A DNA stretch of 64,000 nucleotides, taken from assembly GCF_028551255.1 (NCBI RefSeq), contig NZ_CP117029.1, forward strand, positions 2,418,001 through 2,482,000, read 5' to 3'. This document shows, in pieces, positions 51,981-61,807 of this stretch. The notes beneath the pieces were generated by a model. That model worked only from the letters and a program-made list of their open reading frames with translations, made no database searches and had not been told where the DNA came from. The stretch's first letter is position 1, and every line of letters starts with the position of its first letter. The translations under genes and the position numbers were made by a program. This DNA comes from Vibrio tubiashii. Lineage in GTDB: Bacteria; Pseudomonadota; Gammaproteobacteria; Enterobacterales; Vibrionaceae.

Positions 51981-52325
51981 CTATTGGGTAATGCAATTTT
52001 TATACACCAAGTGGCCAAGCTCTAAGCGAGCTTCTTTGCCTTTGGTATAGAGGGTCACTGGGTTTTGTATTTCTGCGGTGCCATCGTGGAGAATGTACTT
52101 AGTGCCAGAGCCAGAGGGAACCTGGATCATGCGATAGTCTTTCTTAGGTAACCTTAGCAGTGCCGTATAATCATTGGGCATTATGGCTAACTTGAAGGTT
52201 TCGCCACCACTACATTGATAGAATAGAAAATCACCTTGATAGTGGTTTTCACGTTCCATCGAAGTAAAAGAGCACGCTGACACGCTCAGCCCTACTGCGA
52301 GTGCAATTAACAACCGATATCTCAT
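51981..52325 (-). CDS. MliC-family lysozyme-inhibitor-like lipoprotein
   Basis: 114 residues from ATG 52325, with GGAGGGAA four bases upstream. Lipobox SVSACSFTS. The MliC pattern is visible: FYQCSGGETFKLAIM, then LPKKDYRMIQVPSGSGTKYI, and YTKGKEARLE with a final YKNC. MliC lipoproteins block C-type lysozyme in the periplasm. Assigned by motif order; the conserved Ser (SGSGTKY) and Lys (TKGKEA) needed for inhibition appear present. Confidence 0.85.
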   Translation of the reverse strand: MRYRLLIALAVGLSVSACSFTSMERENHYQGDFLFYQCSGGETFKLAIMPNDYTALLRLPKKDYRMIQVPSGSGTKYILHDGTAEIQNPVTLYTKGKEARLELGHLVYKNCITQ

Positions 52326-52344
52326 GATTCCCTCCAAACAAAAC

Positions 52345-52367
52345 AAAGGCCGCCCTTGGCAGCCTTT
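52345..52367 (-). terminator. Terminator after gmhB
   Basis: Imperfect stem AAAGGCTGCC / GGCGGCCTTT (one mismatch) with a 3-base loop; T-rich on the minus strand. It overlaps the start region of the next gene, just ahead of its ribosome site. Confidence 0.7.
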
Positions 52368-52373
52368 TTCAGT

Positions 52374-52925
52374 TTATTTTGCTAAATACGCTGGGACTTC
52401 TTTAATACTGTCGAGTACCACAGACGCGATAGCTTCGCCCTTCTCTGTGACAGGTTTGCCTGTACGGACAAGGATTTTGGTGCCAACACCGGCTGCTTCG
52501 GCTGCCATCATGTCTTCGGCTTTATCGCCCACCATAACAGAGTTCGCCATATCAATTTTCAAGAAGTCACGCGCTGAGATAAACATCCCAGGCTTTGGCT
52601 TACGGCAATCACAATCTTGCTTATATTTGCCTTGACCGTGTTCAGCATGGTGTGGACAGTAGTAAATACCATCAAACTCAACGCCGTTATCGACAAAGTT
52701 CCAGTCCATCCATTGGGTCAAAGATAGAAAGCGATCTTCACTGAACTTACCACGAGCAATCCCCGACTGGTTTGTCACCAATACCAGTTGGTAGCCCATA
52801 TCTTTCAGTTTCTTGGTCGCTTCAAATACGCCATCAACAAACTCAAAATCGTGCTCATCATGAACATAGCCGTGATCGATGTTAATCACGCCATCTCTGT
52901 CTAAAAAGACTGCTGGTTTTGCCAA
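52374..52925 (-). CDS. gmhB: D-glycero-beta-D-manno-heptose-1,7-bisphosphate phosphatase GmhB
   Basis: 183 residues, HAD family. The catalytic motif is FLDRDGVIN; the zinc site is CPHHAEHG ... QDCDCRKP. Motif II is [11 protein letters not shown]. It removes the 7-phosphate during ADP-heptose synthesis for LPS inner core. Divergent from metNIQ, as in E. coli. Confidence 0.95.
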   Translation of the reverse strand: MAKPAVFLDRDGVINIDHGYVHDEHDFEFVDGVFEATKKLKDMGYQLVLVTNQSGIARGKFSEDRFLSLTQWMDWNFVDNGVEFDGIYYCPHHAEHGQGKYKQDCDCRKPKPGMFISARDFLKIDMANSVMVGDKAEDMMAAEAAGVGTKILVRTGKPVTEKGEAIASVVLDSIKEVPAYLAK

Positions 52926-53016
52926 AATATGCTTCTCTATGTACTTTGCTTTACAAGAATTATTGCACGCTTTATTTCTTTCATCACTATCTAATTACTA
53001 ATCGATTGAGCAAAAG

Positions 53017-53048
53017 ATACGTTTAGACGTCTAGACGTAAAAATATCT
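53017..53048 (+). promoter_or_regulatory. MetJ operator (tandem met boxes)
   Basis: Four abutting 8-mers: ATACGTTT, AGACGTCT, AGACGTAA, AAATATCT. The second is a perfect met box (AGACGTCT) and the third matches in six of eight. The array ends two bases before the -35 of the metN promoter, so MetJ bound with SAM would repress it. Confidence 0.88.
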
Positions 53049-53049
53049 A

Positions 53050-53078
53050 TTGACAGAAAACATGTAAGACCATAGCAT
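53050..53078 (+). promoter_or_regulatory. metN promoter
   Basis: TTGACA (53050-53055), 17-base spacer, TAGCAT (53073-53078). It is next to the met boxes. Confidence 0.75.
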
Positions 53079-53147
53079 CATCTACTAAATGAGATGTAGC
53101 TCAACATTATCTGCTGCTCTTCATCTAATCTGATAGCGGGTCTCTCG

Positions 53148-54182
53148 ATGATTGAAATTAATCAAGTAAATAAGGTGTTCTACCAAGGCAGTAAGGAAAT
53201 ACATGCCTTAAAGGAGATCAACCTTCATATTCCACAGGGAACAATCTTTGGTGTTATTGGCTCATCGGGAGCAGGGAAAAGTACGCTTATTCGTTGTGTA
53301 AACATGTTAGAAGCACCGACAACAGGCTCGATTGTTGTTGATGGTGTCGATCTCACAACACTAAGTAAATCGCAACTTAGCGAAGCTCGCCGTAACATCG
53401 GTATGATCTTCCAGCATTTCAACCTACTGTCATCGCGCACAGTTTTTGACAACGTTGCTCTACCACTTGAGTTAGCAGGCAGAGATAAAGCGCACATCAG
53501 CACTAAAGTGACTGAGCTGTTGAAACTGGTCGGCCTTGAAGATAAGCATGAAAGTTACCCTTCAAACCTAAGTGGTGGTCAAAAGCAGCGTGTCGCGATT
53601 GCACGTGCTCTTGCGTCTGACCCAAAGGTTCTCCTGTGTGATGAAGCGACTAGCGCATTGGATCCGGCAACCACTCAGTCGATTCTAGAGCTGCTAAAAG
53701 AGATCAACCGCAAACTCAACATCACTATACTTTTGATTACTCACGAAATGGACGTGGTCAAAAGCATTTGTCACGAAGTAGCGATCATTGGCGGTGGTGA
53801 GCTAGTCGAAAAAGGGACTGTCGGTGAAATTTTCGCTCATCCAAAAACAGAACTGGCGCATCAATTCATTCGTTCTACACTCGACTTGTCGATTCCAGAA
53901 GATTACCAAATTCGCTTGCAAGCAACGCGTGTGGAAGGCAGTTACCCATTGGTGCGTCTAGAGTTCACAGGCGCAACGGTTGATGCTCCTTTGATGACGC
54001 AAATTGCCCGTAAATTCAACATTGATGTCAGCATTCTCAGCTCTGACCTCGATTACGCCGGTGGTGTGAAATTCGGCATGATGGTCGCAGAACTATTTGG
54101 TAATGAACAAGATGACAATGCAGCGATTGAGTTTCTGCGTGAGCACAAGGTAAAAGTAGAGGTGCTAGGCTATGTCCTTTAA
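53148..54182 (+). CDS. metN: Methionine ABC transporter ATPase MetN
   Basis: 344 residues. Walker [11 protein letters not shown], signature [15 protein letters not shown], Walker [13 protein letters not shown]. The C-terminal NIL domain (about 265-344) binds methionine and provides feedback inhibition. It imports D/L-methionine with MetI and MetQ. MetJ sites lie upstream. Confidence 0.96.
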   Translation: MIEINQVNKVFYQGSKEIHALKEINLHIPQGTIFGVIGSSGAGKSTLIRCVNMLEAPTTGSIVVDGVDLTTLSKSQLSEARRNIGMIFQHFNLLSSRTVFDNVALPLELAGRDKAHISTKVTELLKLVGLEDKHESYPSNLSGGQKQRVAIARALASDPKVLLCDEATSALDPATTQSILELLKEINRKLNITILLITHEMDVVKSICHEVAIIGGGELVEKGTVGEIFAHPKTELAHQFIRSTLDLSIPEDYQIRLQATRVEGSYPLVRLEFTGATVDAPLMTQIARKFNIDVSILSSDLDYAGGVKFGMMVAELFGNEQDDNAAIEFLREHKVKVEVLGYVL

Positions 54183-54849
54183 CGAAATTTCACAGTGGCT
54201 GAGCTTAAACAGCAATCTACTTATTGGCGCGACTTGGGATACTATCTACATGGTTGCTGTGGCGGGCATTGTTGGCTTTGCCGTTGGTATTCCACTCGGT
54301 GTGATTCTGCATATCACCAAGAAAGGTGGCTTACTCGAGAACACGAAACTAAACAGTGTACTCGGCGCTATTGTTAACGTGGGTCGTTCCGTACCTTTCC
54401 TAGTGCTGATGGTCGCCATTATTCCAGTTACCAAACTATTAGTTGGCACATTCATCGGTACAACAGCAGCCATCGTGCCTCTTACAATCGGCGCGATCCC
54501 ATTTGTTGCTCGTCTTATCGAAGGTGCTCTACTTGAAGTCCCAACGGGATTAGTTGAAGCAGCACAATCGATGGGCGCAACTCCGATTCAAATTATTTCT
54601 AAGGTACTGCTTCCTGAAGCAATGCCTACCATCGTTAACTCGGTAACCATTACACTCGTCACGCTTGTCAGTTACTCAGCAATGGCAGGAACAGTTGGCG
54701 GAGGCGGTCTAGGTGACGTCGCCATTCGATACGGTTTCCACCGCTATGACGTGGTCATTATGGCCGTGACTGTGGTAATGCTTATCGTGCTAGTTCAAAT
54801 CATTCAGTCCATTGGTGATGCGATTGTCCGTCGTGTCGATCACCGCTAA
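54172..54849 (+). CDS. metI: Methionine ABC transporter permease MetI
   Basis: 225 residues, about five membrane helices. The coupling EAA-type loop reads [20 protein letters not shown]. Its start overlaps metN by eleven bases, so translation is coupled. Confidence 0.95.
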   Translation: MSFNEISQWLSLNSNLLIGATWDTIYMVAVAGIVGFAVGIPLGVILHITKKGGLLENTKLNSVLGAIVNVGRSVPFLVLMVAIIPVTKLLVGTFIGTTAAIVPLTIGAIPFVARLIEGALLEVPTGLVEAAQSMGATPIQIISKVLLPEAMPTIVNSVTITLVTLVSYSAMAGTVGGGGLGDVAIRYGFHRYDVVIMAVTVVMLIVLVQIIQSIGDAIVRRVDHR

Positions 54850-54896
54850 GAATACAATAAAGAATACTCACAGATTTAATTTATAAGGAGATAGTG

Positions 54897-55706
54897 ATGA
54901 AATTCAGTCTTAAAGGTCTATTAACTATCGCAGCTGCTGCATCAGCATTGGTACTAGCAGGTTGTGGAGAAAAAGAAGCAGATACTAGCAAGATCAAAGT
55001 TGGTGTTATGGCTGGTGCAGAAGCACAAGTTGCTGAAGTTGCAGCTAAAGTCGCTAAAGAAAAATACGGCCTAGATGTAGAGCTGGTTACTTTTACTGAT
55101 TACGTAACACCAAACGCAGCACTAGACGATGGCTCTATCGACATCAACGCGTTCCAACACAAGCCATACTTAGATCAGCAGGTTGCCGATCGCGGTTACA
55201 AACTAACTATCGCGGGTAACACGTTTGTTTACCCAATCGCAGGTTACTCTAAGCAAGTGAAAGCGGTAGACGAAATTCAAGAAGGTGCTCGTATCGCAGT
55301 ACCTAACGATCCTACAAACCTAGGTCGTTCACTGATTCTACTTGAGCAACAAGGACTGCTGAAACTGCGTGAAAACGTTGGCCTGCTAGCAACAGTGCGC
55401 GACATCGTTGAAAACCCGAAAAACATCACTATTGTTGAGCTAGACGCAGCACAGCTACCACGCTCTCTAGATGACGTTGCGCTTTCTGTTATCAACACAA
55501 CTTACGCAAGCTCTATCAACCTAACACCACAAAAAGACGGTGTATTTGTTGAAGACAAAGAGTCTCCATACGTAAACCTAATCGTGTCGCGTGAAGACAA
55601 CGCACAAGCGGAAAACGTCCAAAACTTTGTTAAGTCGTACCAGACTGAAGAAGTTTACACAGCGGCTTCTGATATCTTCCAAGGTGGCGTAGTTAAAGGT
55701 TGGTAA
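54897..55706 (+). CDS. metQ: Methionine-binding lipoprotein MetQ
   Basis: 269 residues. The ATG at 54897 has AAGGAG six bases upstream and is preferred over the in-frame GTG just before it. Lipobox VLAGCGEKE. The NlpA fold includes IKVGVMAGAEAQVAEVAAK and FQHKPYLDQQ. It captures methionine in the periplasm for MetNI. Confidence 0.95.
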   Translation: MKFSLKGLLTIAAAASALVLAGCGEKEADTSKIKVGVMAGAEAQVAEVAAKVAKEKYGLDVELVTFTDYVTPNAALDDGSIDINAFQHKPYLDQQVADRGYKLTIAGNTFVYPIAGYSKQVKAVDEIQEGARIAVPNDPTNLGRSLILLEQQGLLKLRENVGLLATVRDIVENPKNITIVELDAAQLPRSLDDVALSVINTTYASSINLTPQKDGVFVEDKESPYVNLIVSREDNAQAENVQNFVKSYQTEEVYTAASDIFQGGVVKGW

Positions 55707-55734
55707 TCACTTACTTTTACTAACTTAAGCTCTC

Positions 55735-55766
55735 AAGGGTTGACGTAATGTCAGCCCTTTTCTTTT
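55735..55766 (+). terminator. Terminator after metQ
   Basis: 10-bp stem AAGGGTTGAC / GTCAGCCCTT (one G-T) followed by TTCTTTT. It overlaps the 3' end of the converging gene. Confidence 0.85.
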
Positions 55767-56533
55767 GGTGGCACTGTTTTTAGACTATCGAAGTAGTCAT
55801 CAATGATGGCTTCATAGCGTCCATCATCCTTCATTTCTCTTAGCACTTGGTCGAATCTGTCTCTAAGCCACTGATGCTCTTTCAGCTTAGAAAACGCGAT
55901 ATAGCTGGGTGTGGCCTCGATTGGCGGCGAGAGTATTTCCAGTGCTTGTTCCATTTGTTCACTAGCCAGAATGCTTCGCGCACCAAAATCATTATTTACC
56001 CACACATCAGCACGCCCCGTCCTGACCAAGCGAGCACAATCTTCAGTTCGGTTGCGCCAAAAGACTAGCCTAAAGCGCCCATCCGCCAATAAAGCATCCA
56101 TCTGCTTACCATAACTGACTCGATTCACAGCGCAGATAGCGACCGCTGAAACATCACGGGATAAAAAATCATAGCTACTTATTTTACTGCTTCTTTTTAC
56201 TACTAGGCTGATATTCTGCGTAAACAAAATCTCATTAGAGTAATCGGCAAACTTTTCACGTGTTGGATTTTTAAATGCGGTAAAAATAGCGTCAGCACGA
56301 CCAAACTGAACATTACTCAAGGCTCGTGCCCAAGGTAAAACTTCTATTGATATCGGGACATCGAGTTCATCAAACACGGCCTCAACAAGCTCGACGGCCA
56401 CACCAGATAACTCCCCTTCGCGATGGACGATATAGGGCGGATAGTCAAGCGTGACTAACTGCACTGTGGTTGAACTGACTGCGGGAAGAGAGCACAACCA
56501 TATCAATAGCGACAAAGCCCAAAGCTTACCCAT
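55751..56533 (-). CDS. Periplasmic solute-binding protein, SBP_bac_3 type
   Basis: 260 residues, Sec signal peptide about 1-20. The start of the mature protein, VQLVTLDYPPYIVHREGELS, and GVAVELVEAVFDELDV are typical of amino-acid-type binding proteins. No permease or ATPase gene is next to it, so it may be an orphan sensor or transporter partner. A pair of cysteines (AICAVNR and EDCARLV) could be disulfide-linked. The ligand is unknown. Confidence 0.82.
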   Translation of the reverse strand: MGKLWALSLLIWLCSLPAVSSTTVQLVTLDYPPYIVHREGELSGVAVELVEAVFDELDVPISIEVLPWARALSNVQFGRADAIFTAFKNPTREKFADYSNEILFTQNISLVVKRSSKISSYDFLSRDVSAVAICAVNRVSYGKQMDALLADGRFRLVFWRNRTEDCARLVRTGRADVWVNNDFGARSILASEQMEQALEILSPPIEATPSYIAFSKLKEHQWLRDRFDQVLREMKDDGRYEAIIDDYFDSLKTVPPKEKG

Positions 56534-56703
56534 GCTCGTTGGCTTGAATTACGGAATGATATGAGCCTGAAGAAAGCTCGGGATTGGAAAGAGCTGAGTT
56601 TGCTGAATCATTTTACCTCCAAGGCATGGCACTCTACCGATAAGTAAAGTTCACCCCTACCACTTGTCAACTCTTCAGGCTGTACAGAAAAACCTTTAGG
56701 TAC

Positions 56704-56733
56704 AAAAAAGCCGGAGCAATGAGCTCCGGCTAA
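56704..56733 (-). terminator. Terminator after abgT-like gene
   Basis: 10-bp stem AGCCGGAGC / GCTCCGGCT followed on the minus strand by six T bases. Confidence 0.92.
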
Positions 56734-56756
56734 ATCGTTCAATAAAGTACGTGTGA

Positions 56757-58343
56757 TTAAGGCGTGTAGTACGTCGCCGCACCAGGACCTACAGGTAGAC
56801 CCAAGATAAACACCCAAACGTAGAACAGCAAACTCCAACCCACGATGAACACGATTGAGTAAGGTAGCATGGTCGCAATCAGCGTACCGATACCTAGGTT
56901 CTTCATGTATCGCGTTGCTACAGCAAGGATAAGACCGAAGTAGCTCATCATAGGCGTGATGATGTTAGTAGTCGAATCACCGATACGGTAAGCCGCCTGA
57001 ATAGTTTCTGGCGCGTAGCCAACTAGCATCAACATAGGAACAAAAATTGGTGCTGTTACTGCCCATTGTGCAGATGCTGAACCGATCATTAGGTTGATGA
57101 AGCCACACATAAGAATGAAGGCGAAGAACAGCATTGGGCCAGTTAGACCAATCTCTTGTAGGAAGCTCGCGCCTGCAACAGCGAAAACTTGACCAAAGTT
57201 AGTCCACTTGAAGAATGCTACAAATTGAGCAGCGAAGAATACCAGTACAATGTACATGCCCATTGAAGACATAGACTTAGACATTGCATCGATAACATCG
57301 CGATCTGTCTTCATCGTGCCAACAACTTTACCGTAAACAAAGCCAGGTACAGCAAAGAATACAAAGATAAAGGCTACGATACTCTTCAGGAATGGTGAGC
57401 CAGCAATAGTACCTGCGTCAGAGCGAAGGATGCCGTCTGCTGGAACGACTGTCCATGCAAGAAGCGCTGAAACCGCTAGTACCGCAAGACCAGCAAGCTT
57501 AAGACCTTTTTTCTCTACAGCAGTTAGACCACCCATCTTGTCTTGAGACAGGTCTTCTGACGCTTCTTCATCATTGTATTTGCCTAGCTTAGGCTCAACG
57601 ATTTTCTCAGTAACAAAAGCACCAGTGATCGCAATGAAGAAAGTCGACACAAACATGAAGTACCAGTTAACTTCAGGTCCAACCGTGTAAGTTGGGTCAA
57701 TCATTTGCGCAGCAGTTTCTGTAATACCAGACAGCAGTGGGTCAACAGTACCGATTAGCAGGTTTGCAGAGTAGCCACCTGAAACACCAGCGAATGCCGC
57801 AGCAAGACCAGCTAGAGGGTGACGACCTAAAGAGTGGAATAGCATTGCCGCTAGCGGGATAAGTACCACGTAACCTAGCTCAGATGCCGTATTAGAAATG
57901 ATACCTGCGAATACAACCGTTACTGTAACCATGCGCTTAGATGCGCCCATTACCATGCCGCGCATTGCCGCTGACAATAGACCAGAATGTTCAGCAATCG
58001 CAACACCTAGCATAGCAACTAACACTGTACCTAGCGGTGCAAAACCAACAAAGTTTTTCACTAAGTTAGTAACGATTAGCTCCAAACCATCAGCATTTAA
58101 AAGGCTGACAACGTGGATCATGCCATCTGCTGCACGACCTTTCGCACCTTCAGGGCGCGGGTCCATAACAGATACTTCAAAGTAACCTGCAATACCAGAT
58201 AGCACTAAGATAGCTAAACAGAAGATGGCGAATAGAGTGATAGGATGGGGTAATAGGTTCCCCAAATATTCAACAGCGTCTAAGAAACGCGTAAATAGCG
58301 GTTTCTTAGGTGAATTTTGTTTAATTGAAGCAGATGAACTCAT
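56757..58343 (-). CDS. AbgT-family transporter
   Basis: 528 residues from ATG 58343, with AAGGAGG six bases upstream; the longer frame to 58427 lacks support. Many membrane segments. Family blocks include VEYLGNLLPHPITLFAIFCL, LLNADGLELIVTNLVKNF, GYSANLLIGTVDPLLSG and the C-terminal GDSTTNIITPMMSYFGLIL. AbgT proteins import p-aminobenzoyl-glutamate or export sulfa-type antimetabolites; the substrate here is not shown by sequence. Confidence 0.93.
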   Translation of the reverse strand: MSSSASIKQNSPKKPLFTRFLDAVEYLGNLLPHPITLFAIFCLAILVLSGIAGYFEVSVMDPRPEGAKGRAADGMIHVVSLLNADGLELIVTNLVKNFVGFAPLGTVLVAMLGVAIAEHSGLLSAAMRGMVMGASKRMVTVTVVFAGIISNTASELGYVVLIPLAAMLFHSLGRHPLAGLAAAFAGVSGGYSANLLIGTVDPLLSGITETAAQMIDPTYTVGPEVNWYFMFVSTFFIAITGAFVTEKIVEPKLGKYNDEEASEDLSQDKMGGLTAVEKKGLKLAGLAVLAVSALLAWTVVPADGILRSDAGTIAGSPFLKSIVAFIFVFFAVPGFVYGKVVGTMKTDRDVIDAMSKSMSSMGMYIVLVFFAAQFVAFFKWTNFGQVFAVAGASFLQEIGLTGPMLFFAFILMCGFINLMIGSASAQWAVTAPIFVPMLMLVGYAPETIQAAYRIGDSTTNIITPMMSYFGLILAVATRYMKNLGIGTLIATMLPYSIVFIVGWSLLFYVWVFILGLPVGPGAATYYTP

Positions 58344-58857
58344 CTGTTCCCTCCTTGTAGTTATTCCTGCGCAAATGTGACAAAAATGTTCCAAATGCCA
58401 GCGCAGGGTACTCGACAAAATACTCAATTAGAAATGCAAAATGTTACAAAGTGTGTAACAAATCATATTATTTAACGCATTTTGCACAAATAATTAGCAA
58501 ATATCACCAAAACAAAACCAAATAACAGAATTATAATTTATATAAATGCATTCATTCTGTTTATTTAATGGCCTTTAAGTCGTTGATTGGTATAAGGAGG
58601 AAACTCAACCACCAAAGAGAGGCATAAATTACGCTTATCTATAACCAAGCACTCTGGTGGTTTAAGAGAGGGGGACAAGCCTCAAACTACGATAGTCAAA
58701 AATGAGAGCTTTATCCGATTGAGATTGGAGGTTACTTTTGTACCGCTTTAAATCTTGGATTGGTTTTGCAGATAACGTACAAACGCCCTCTTCTTTTAAC
58801 GATTTGACAATCAGGATGGCGATTTTTAGCACTCTTAAGAGATTTTACGACCTTCAT
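58344..58857. other. Intergenic region between abgT-like gene and rpmE2
   Basis: 514 bases. The left half is the AbgT upstream region with a palindrome at 58442-58460. In the middle is an imperfect inverted repeat (58604-58619 and 58653-58669: CTCAACCACCAAAGAG / CTCTGGTGGTTTAAGAG). From 58738 a TTG-initiated frame of 73 codons has a GGAGG upstream, but overlaps rpmE2 antisense, and I do not call it a gene. Confidence 0.5.
58442..58460 (-). promoter_or_regulatory. Operator-like palindrome upstream of abgT-like gene
   Basis: TGTTACA and TGTAACA form a perfect 7-bp inverted repeat spaced by AAAGTG-like five bases. The regulator is unknown. Confidence 0.5.
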
Positions 58858-59118
58858 TTATTTGTCCCCTTTAGAAAATTGACCAAATCGACGCTTAAAG
58901 TTAGCGACACGACCTTCCTGATGAATGACACGCTGCTTACCTGTGTAGAAAGGGTGTGATCTAGAAGAAACTTCAATCGTAAAGTACGGGTAGGTTTTGC
59001 CATCTTTCCACTCAATAGTGCGATCAGTTTGCAATGTTGAACCGATAAGGAAGTACTCATCAATGCTTGTATCATGGAAAACCACGGTTCGGTATTCAGG
59101 GTGAATGTTGGGTTGCAT
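58858..59118 (-). CDS. rpmE2: Ribosomal protein L31, type B (zinc-independent)
   Basis: 86 residues without any cysteine, unlike the zinc-ribbon form. Typical blocks are [29 protein letters not shown] and FKRRFGQF. It replaces zinc-binding L31 under zinc shortage, freeing zinc from ribosomes. The start is preceded by GAGGTAATT. A Zur-like box sits just upstream, which fits. Confidence 0.95.
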   Translation of the reverse strand: MQPNIHPEYRTVVFHDTSIDEYFLIGSTLQTDRTIEWKDGKTYPYFTIEVSSRSHPFYTGKQRVIHQEGRVANFKRRFGQFSKGDK

Positions 59119-59136
59119 AATTACCTCAATAAAAAC

Positions 59137-59151
59137 TGTTATGTTATAACG
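59137..59151 (-). promoter_or_regulatory. Zur box upstream of rpmE2
   Basis: TGTTATGTTATAACG matches the gammaproteobacterial Zur core (TGTTATANTATAACA) at 12 of 14 defined bases. It is 19 bases ahead of the L31 start codon. Confidence 0.82.
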
Positions 59152-59153
59152 TT

Positions 59154-59172
59154 TTAAATAATAATCATTATC
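59154..59172. promoter_or_regulatory. Candidate Fur box next to the Zur box
   Basis: TTAAATAATAATCATTATC matches the classical 19-bp Fur box (GATAATGATAATCATTATC) at 15 of 19. It lies between rpmE2 and trmO, abutting the Zur-like site. Confidence 0.6.
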
Positions 59173-59234
59173 AACAAGTTTTACTACTCTTTTTTGTGAT
59201 ACTTTTTCCTCATCACCAAATTGAGAGAAAAGAG

Positions 59235-59930
59235 ATGTATTCCATAGAGCCGATCGGTTTTATTGAAAGCCCATATAAAGAGAAGTTCGCCGTTCCTCGA
59301 CAGCCGAGCTTAGTGCCAGCTGCTCGCTCGCGAGTAAAACTAGTTGGAGAGGCGAATAGTCCCGAAGCGGTACGCGGGTTGGAGCAATTCTCCCATGCTT
59401 GGTTATTGTTTCTGTTTGACCAGAATTTAGCGGCAGGATGGAAGCCTACTGTCAGACCACCTCGACTGGGTGGCAATGAGCGTGTAGGTGTATTTGCTTC
59501 TCGTTCGACGTTTAGACCCAATGGGATTGGTATGTCTGCGGTTGAAATTAAAGGGATCACAAAACAAGGCGATCAGATCTATCTCGATCTTGGCAATGTT
59601 GATTTAGTCGATGGCACTCCCATCATCGACATCAAGCCGTATATCCCTTATTCAGACTCGATTCCTCAAGCACTAGGAAGCTACGCAGAAGCGGAACCTG
59701 AAAAGTCTCAAGTACTGTTCTCGTCATTGGCCACAGAGCAGTTAGAAACCCGAGGCTATCTTGACTATCAAAAGACCGTGATTGAGCAGGTGTTAGCACA
59801 AGACCCTCGCCCGGCGTACAAAAAGAACAAGCCTGATAGTAAAGAATATGCGGTAAATTTGTTCGATCTGAATGTGAAGTTTACCGTTAACGATAACTTA
59901 ATAACGGTTACTGTGATTGAAAGCTTTTGA
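59235..59930 (+). CDS. trmO: tRNA (N6-threonylcarbamoyladenosine37) methyltransferase TrmO
   Basis: 231 residues from ATG 59235 (AAGAG just upstream; an in-frame start at 59196 is rejected). YaeB/TsaA family start [20 protein letters not shown], then [11 protein letters not shown] and [15 protein letters not shown]. It methylates t6A in tRNA-Thr using SAM. It precedes proS, as in E. coli. Confidence 0.94.
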   Translation: MYSIEPIGFIESPYKEKFAVPRQPSLVPAARSRVKLVGEANSPEAVRGLEQFSHAWLLFLFDQNLAAGWKPTVRPPRLGGNERVGVFASRSTFRPNGIGMSAVEIKGITKQGDQIYLDLGNVDLVDGTPIIDIKPYIPYSDSIPQALGSYAEAEPEKSQVLFSSLATEQLETRGYLDYQKTVIEQVLAQDPRPAYKKNKPDSKEYAVNLFDLNVKFTVNDNLITVTVIESF

Positions 59931-60041
59931 CAATGGCATTTGGCTGATATTATAAGCGGCTAACAATTTTCCCCTCGTGGGACTTCCATACTCCTGTCCA
60001 TTCTGGCTTGAGTATCTAACTTTAATAAACGGATAAGTTAA

Positions 60042-61757
60042 ATGCGTACCAGTAATTATCTTCTTTCTACTCTGAAGGAGACTCCAAACGACGCAGAAGT
60101 AGTGAGCCACCAGCTCATGCTACGTGCAGGTATGATCCGTAAGCTGGCTTCAGGTCTCTACACCTGGCTACCTACTGGTCTACGTGTACTGCGTAAAGTC
60201 GAAAACATCGTTCGTCAAGAGATCGACAATGCAGGCGCAGTCGAAACATTGATGCCCGTTGTTCAGCCGTTTGAACTATGGGAAGAGACAGGCCGCAGCG
60301 AGAAGATGGGTCCTGAGCTACTTCGCTTTACTGACCGACACACTCGTCCGTTTGTTCTTAGTCCAACAGCTGAAGAAGTGATCACTAGCCTAGTGCGCAA
60401 TGAAGTGAGCTCTTACAAACAGCTACCGCTAAACCTGTACCAAATCCAAACTAAGTTCCGTGATGAGCGTCGCCCACGTTTTGGCGTAATGCGTGCACGC
60501 GAATTCTGCATGATGGATGCGTACAGCTTTGATATTGATAAAGAAGGTCTACAGAAGTCTTACGATGCAATGCACGATGCTTACTGTAAAGCCTTCGACC
60601 GTATGGGACTTGAGTACCGCCCAGTACTGGCTGACTCAGGTGCTATCGGTGGTAGCGGTTCTCAAGAGTTCCACGTACTTGCGGAAAGTGGTGAAGACCT
60701 AATTGCCTTCTCTACTGAGTCTGACTACGCAGCGAACATCGAAAAAGCCGAAGCACTTGCTCTGGCTGACGAAGCTGCGGCTCCAACTCAAGAGATGACG
60801 CTAGTTGACACGCCAAACGCAAAGACAATTGCTGAGCTTGTTGAACAGTTTGAGTTGCCAATCGAGAAGACGGTTAAGACTCTATTTGTTAAAGCATCTG
60901 ATGAAGTTGACACTGACCTAATCGCACTTATCATTCGTGGCGACCACGAACTGAACGAAGTGAAAGCGGAAAACCTTCCTCAAGTTGCCGCTCCTCTAGA
61001 GATGGCAACAGAAGAAGAGATCCGTGCCCTAATCGGCGCTGGCCCTGGCTCACTAGGCCCTGTTGGTCTTAAACTGCCATTCATCGTTGACCGCACTGTT
61101 GCTGTAATGAGTGACTTTGGCGCAGGCGCTAACGTAGACGACAAGCACTACTTCGGTATCAACTGGGGTCGTGATGTTGAGCTTGGCCAAGTTGAAGACT
61201 TACGTAATGTAGTTGAAGGTGATCCAAGCCCTTGTGGTAAAGGTACCATCGCACTGAAACGTGGTATCGAAGTAGGTCACATCTTCCAACTAGGTAATGT
61301 TTACTCTCAAGCAATGAACTGTGGCGTTCTTGGTCCAGACGGTAAAAACGTTATCCTAGAAATGGGTTGTTACGGTATCGGTGTTTCTCGTGTTGTTGCG
61401 TCTGCAATTGAACAGAACCACGATAAGTACGGCATCATCTGGCCTGACGCACTTGCACCTTTCCAAGTCGCGATCGTTCCAATGAACATGCACAAGTCAG
61501 AAGAAGTGAAAGAAGCGGCTGAGAAACTGTACGCTGAACTGACGGCAATGGGCATCGAAGTGCTATTCGACGACCGTAAAGAGCGCCCTGGCGTAATGTT
61601 CTCTGATATGGAGCTAATCGGCGTTCCTCACACTATCGTCATTGGCGACCGTTCAATGAAGGAAGGCAACTTCGAGTACAAGAACCGCCGTTCTGGTGAG
61701 AAGACCGCTGTCGCAATGGCTGATATCGTTGAGCATGTTAAAGCTCAGCTAGCGTAA
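60042..61757 (+). CDS. proS: Prolyl-tRNA synthetase
   Basis: 571 residues, class II. Motif 2 is [29 protein letters not shown], split here by [10 protein letters not shown] and [11 protein letters not shown]; motif 3 is [17 protein letters not shown]. An insertion domain (about 225-395) edits mischarged Ala-tRNA. The C-terminal anticodon-binding domain follows. Strongly biased codons. Confidence 0.98.
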   Translation: MRTSNYLLSTLKETPNDAEVVSHQLMLRAGMIRKLASGLYTWLPTGLRVLRKVENIVRQEIDNAGAVETLMPVVQPFELWEETGRSEKMGPELLRFTDRHTRPFVLSPTAEEVITSLVRNEVSSYKQLPLNLYQIQTKFRDERRPRFGVMRAREFCMMDAYSFDIDKEGLQKSYDAMHDAYCKAFDRMGLEYRPVLADSGAIGGSGSQEFHVLAESGEDLIAFSTESDYAANIEKAEALALADEAAAPTQEMTLVDTPNAKTIAELVEQFELPIEKTVKTLFVKASDEVDTDLIALIIRGDHELNEVKAENLPQVAAPLEMATEEEIRALIGAGPGSLGPVGLKLPFIVDRTVAVMSDFGAGANVDDKHYFGINWGRDVELGQVEDLRNVVEGDPSPCGKGTIALKRGIEVGHIFQLGNVYSQAMNCGVLGPDGKNVILEMGCYGIGVSRVVASAIEQNHDKYGIIWPDALAPFQVAIVPMNMHKSEEVKEAAEKLYAELTAMGIEVLFDDRKERPGVMFSDMELIGVPHTIVIGDRSMKEGNFEYKNRRSGEKTAVAMADIVEHVKAQLA

Positions 61758-61777
61758 GTTAGCCCCTAGAAAGACAG

Positions 61778-61807
61778 AAGGCCGATGGAGACATCGGCCT
61801 TTTTTCT
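61778..61807 (+). terminator. Terminator after proS
   Basis: 10-bp stem AAGGCCGATG / CATCGGCCTT with loop GAGA and a T-run; it touches the end of the converging hydrolase gene. Confidence 0.92.

Noticed and set aside
58738..58959. A TTG-started 73-codon plus-strand frame with GGAGG upstream
   Set aside because: Its second half lies antisense within rpmE2, it resembles no family, and the TTG start is weak; kept only as an observation.
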